The notes beneath the pieces are model-generated. The model had not been told where the DNA came from. It made no database searches and saw only the letters and a list, made by a program, of their open reading frames with translations. This document shows positions 6,226 through 6,448 of a stretch of 6,448 nucleotides of DNA, piece after piece. Every line of letters begins with the position of its first letter. The stretch's first letter is position 1. A program made the translations under genes and the position numbers. Source of the stretch: an uncultured Selenomonas sp. (GTDB lineage: Bacteria; Bacillota; Negativicutes; Selenomonadales; Selenomonadaceae); NCBI GenBank assembly GCA_938045435.1, contig CALIBA010000098.1:1-6448 (forward strand). The letters are read 5' to 3'.

Positions 6226-6448
6226 AATGGCAATTATCGACTGCATTACTATACAATTGAGGATTCAAAGAATAAAGATATTTTTTGGATGATACCGATT
6301 AGCTCAAAAGTAGAAAAATACAAAAAGATTGTTTCTTCTAAAATAAAGAGAAACGGAAAGTGCAGCACGATTGTAATTGGGATATTTGCAGGGGAAGAAA
6401 AAGCGTTTTTGATACAAAATGCCTTTCCGGTTAAAGAGGTTTATTTGA
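6220..6448 (+). pseudogene. Fragment resembling a CptN-type (type III toxin-antitoxin) toxin, fused in frame to the VanY remnant
   Basis: The open frame of the carboxypeptidase continues without a stop to the window end but the protein no longer looks like M15B. Instead it reads ENGNYR, HYYTIEDSK, WMIPISSKVEKYKK, GKCSTIVIG and EKAFLIQNAFPV. From memory these match the N-terminal half of a Firmicutes family annotated as CptIN-type toxin, an endoribonuclease of the ToxN/AbiQ fold; I cannot run a search. Its own ribosome binding site, start codon and first residues are missing, and no tandem antitoxin-RNA repeats precede it, so a functional type III locus is not visible here. The 3' part lies beyond the window. 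An alternative is an unusual C-terminal extension of the peptidase. Confidence 0.5.

Overview
The window looks like a piece of accessory genome from a low-to-moderate GC Gram-positive bacterium, most likely a gut-type Clostridia (Lachnospirales/Eubacteriales). Reasons: strong AGGAGG-type ribosome binding sites, a BceS-like intramembrane-sensing kinase next to an FtsX-type ABC transporter, a VanY-like D,D-carboxypeptidase, and an IS1634-like transposase start. No species is named from sequence alone.

Layout. Positions 1-95 carry, on the minus strand, the first codons, ribosome binding site and promoter of a probable IS1634-family transposase. Positions 96-440 hold no convincing gene: AT-rich DNA, small hairpins and weak minus-strand open frames that may be degraded mobile DNA. 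From about 443 to 6225 there is one five-gene envelope-stress style module, all on the plus strand: OmpR-family response regulator (502-1194), intramembrane-sensing histidine kinase (1191-2216), a strong Rho-independent terminator (2221-2261), ABC ATPase (2394-3059), 830-residue two-repeat FtsX permease (3074-5566), and an M15B/VanY-like carboxypeptidase gene (from GTG 5569) broken by two in-frame stop codons. The end of the window (about 6220-6448) reads, in the same frame as the VanY remnant, into an unrelated sequence resembling part of a CptN-type (type III toxin-antitoxin) toxin.

How it works together. The kinase and regulator form a two-component system. The regulator probably drives two promoters, its own and that of the transporter operon: each has two ACATTT half-sites 11 bp apart, the first occupying the -35 position 17 bp from a -10 candidate. 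The terminator between kinase and ATPase separates the two transcripts. The transporter and VanY-like enzyme are the likely effectors, by analogy with antimicrobial-peptide or cell-wall-antibiotic response modules; the actual substrate cannot be read from sequence.

Signs of decay: the kinase reading frame shifts at an A5 run near its C-terminus, the carboxypeptidase has TGA and TAG stops although its zinc ligands remain encoded, and its 3' end appears fused to a toxin fragment. The most rewarding observations are the matched operator/promoter pairs and the VanY/toxin junction.
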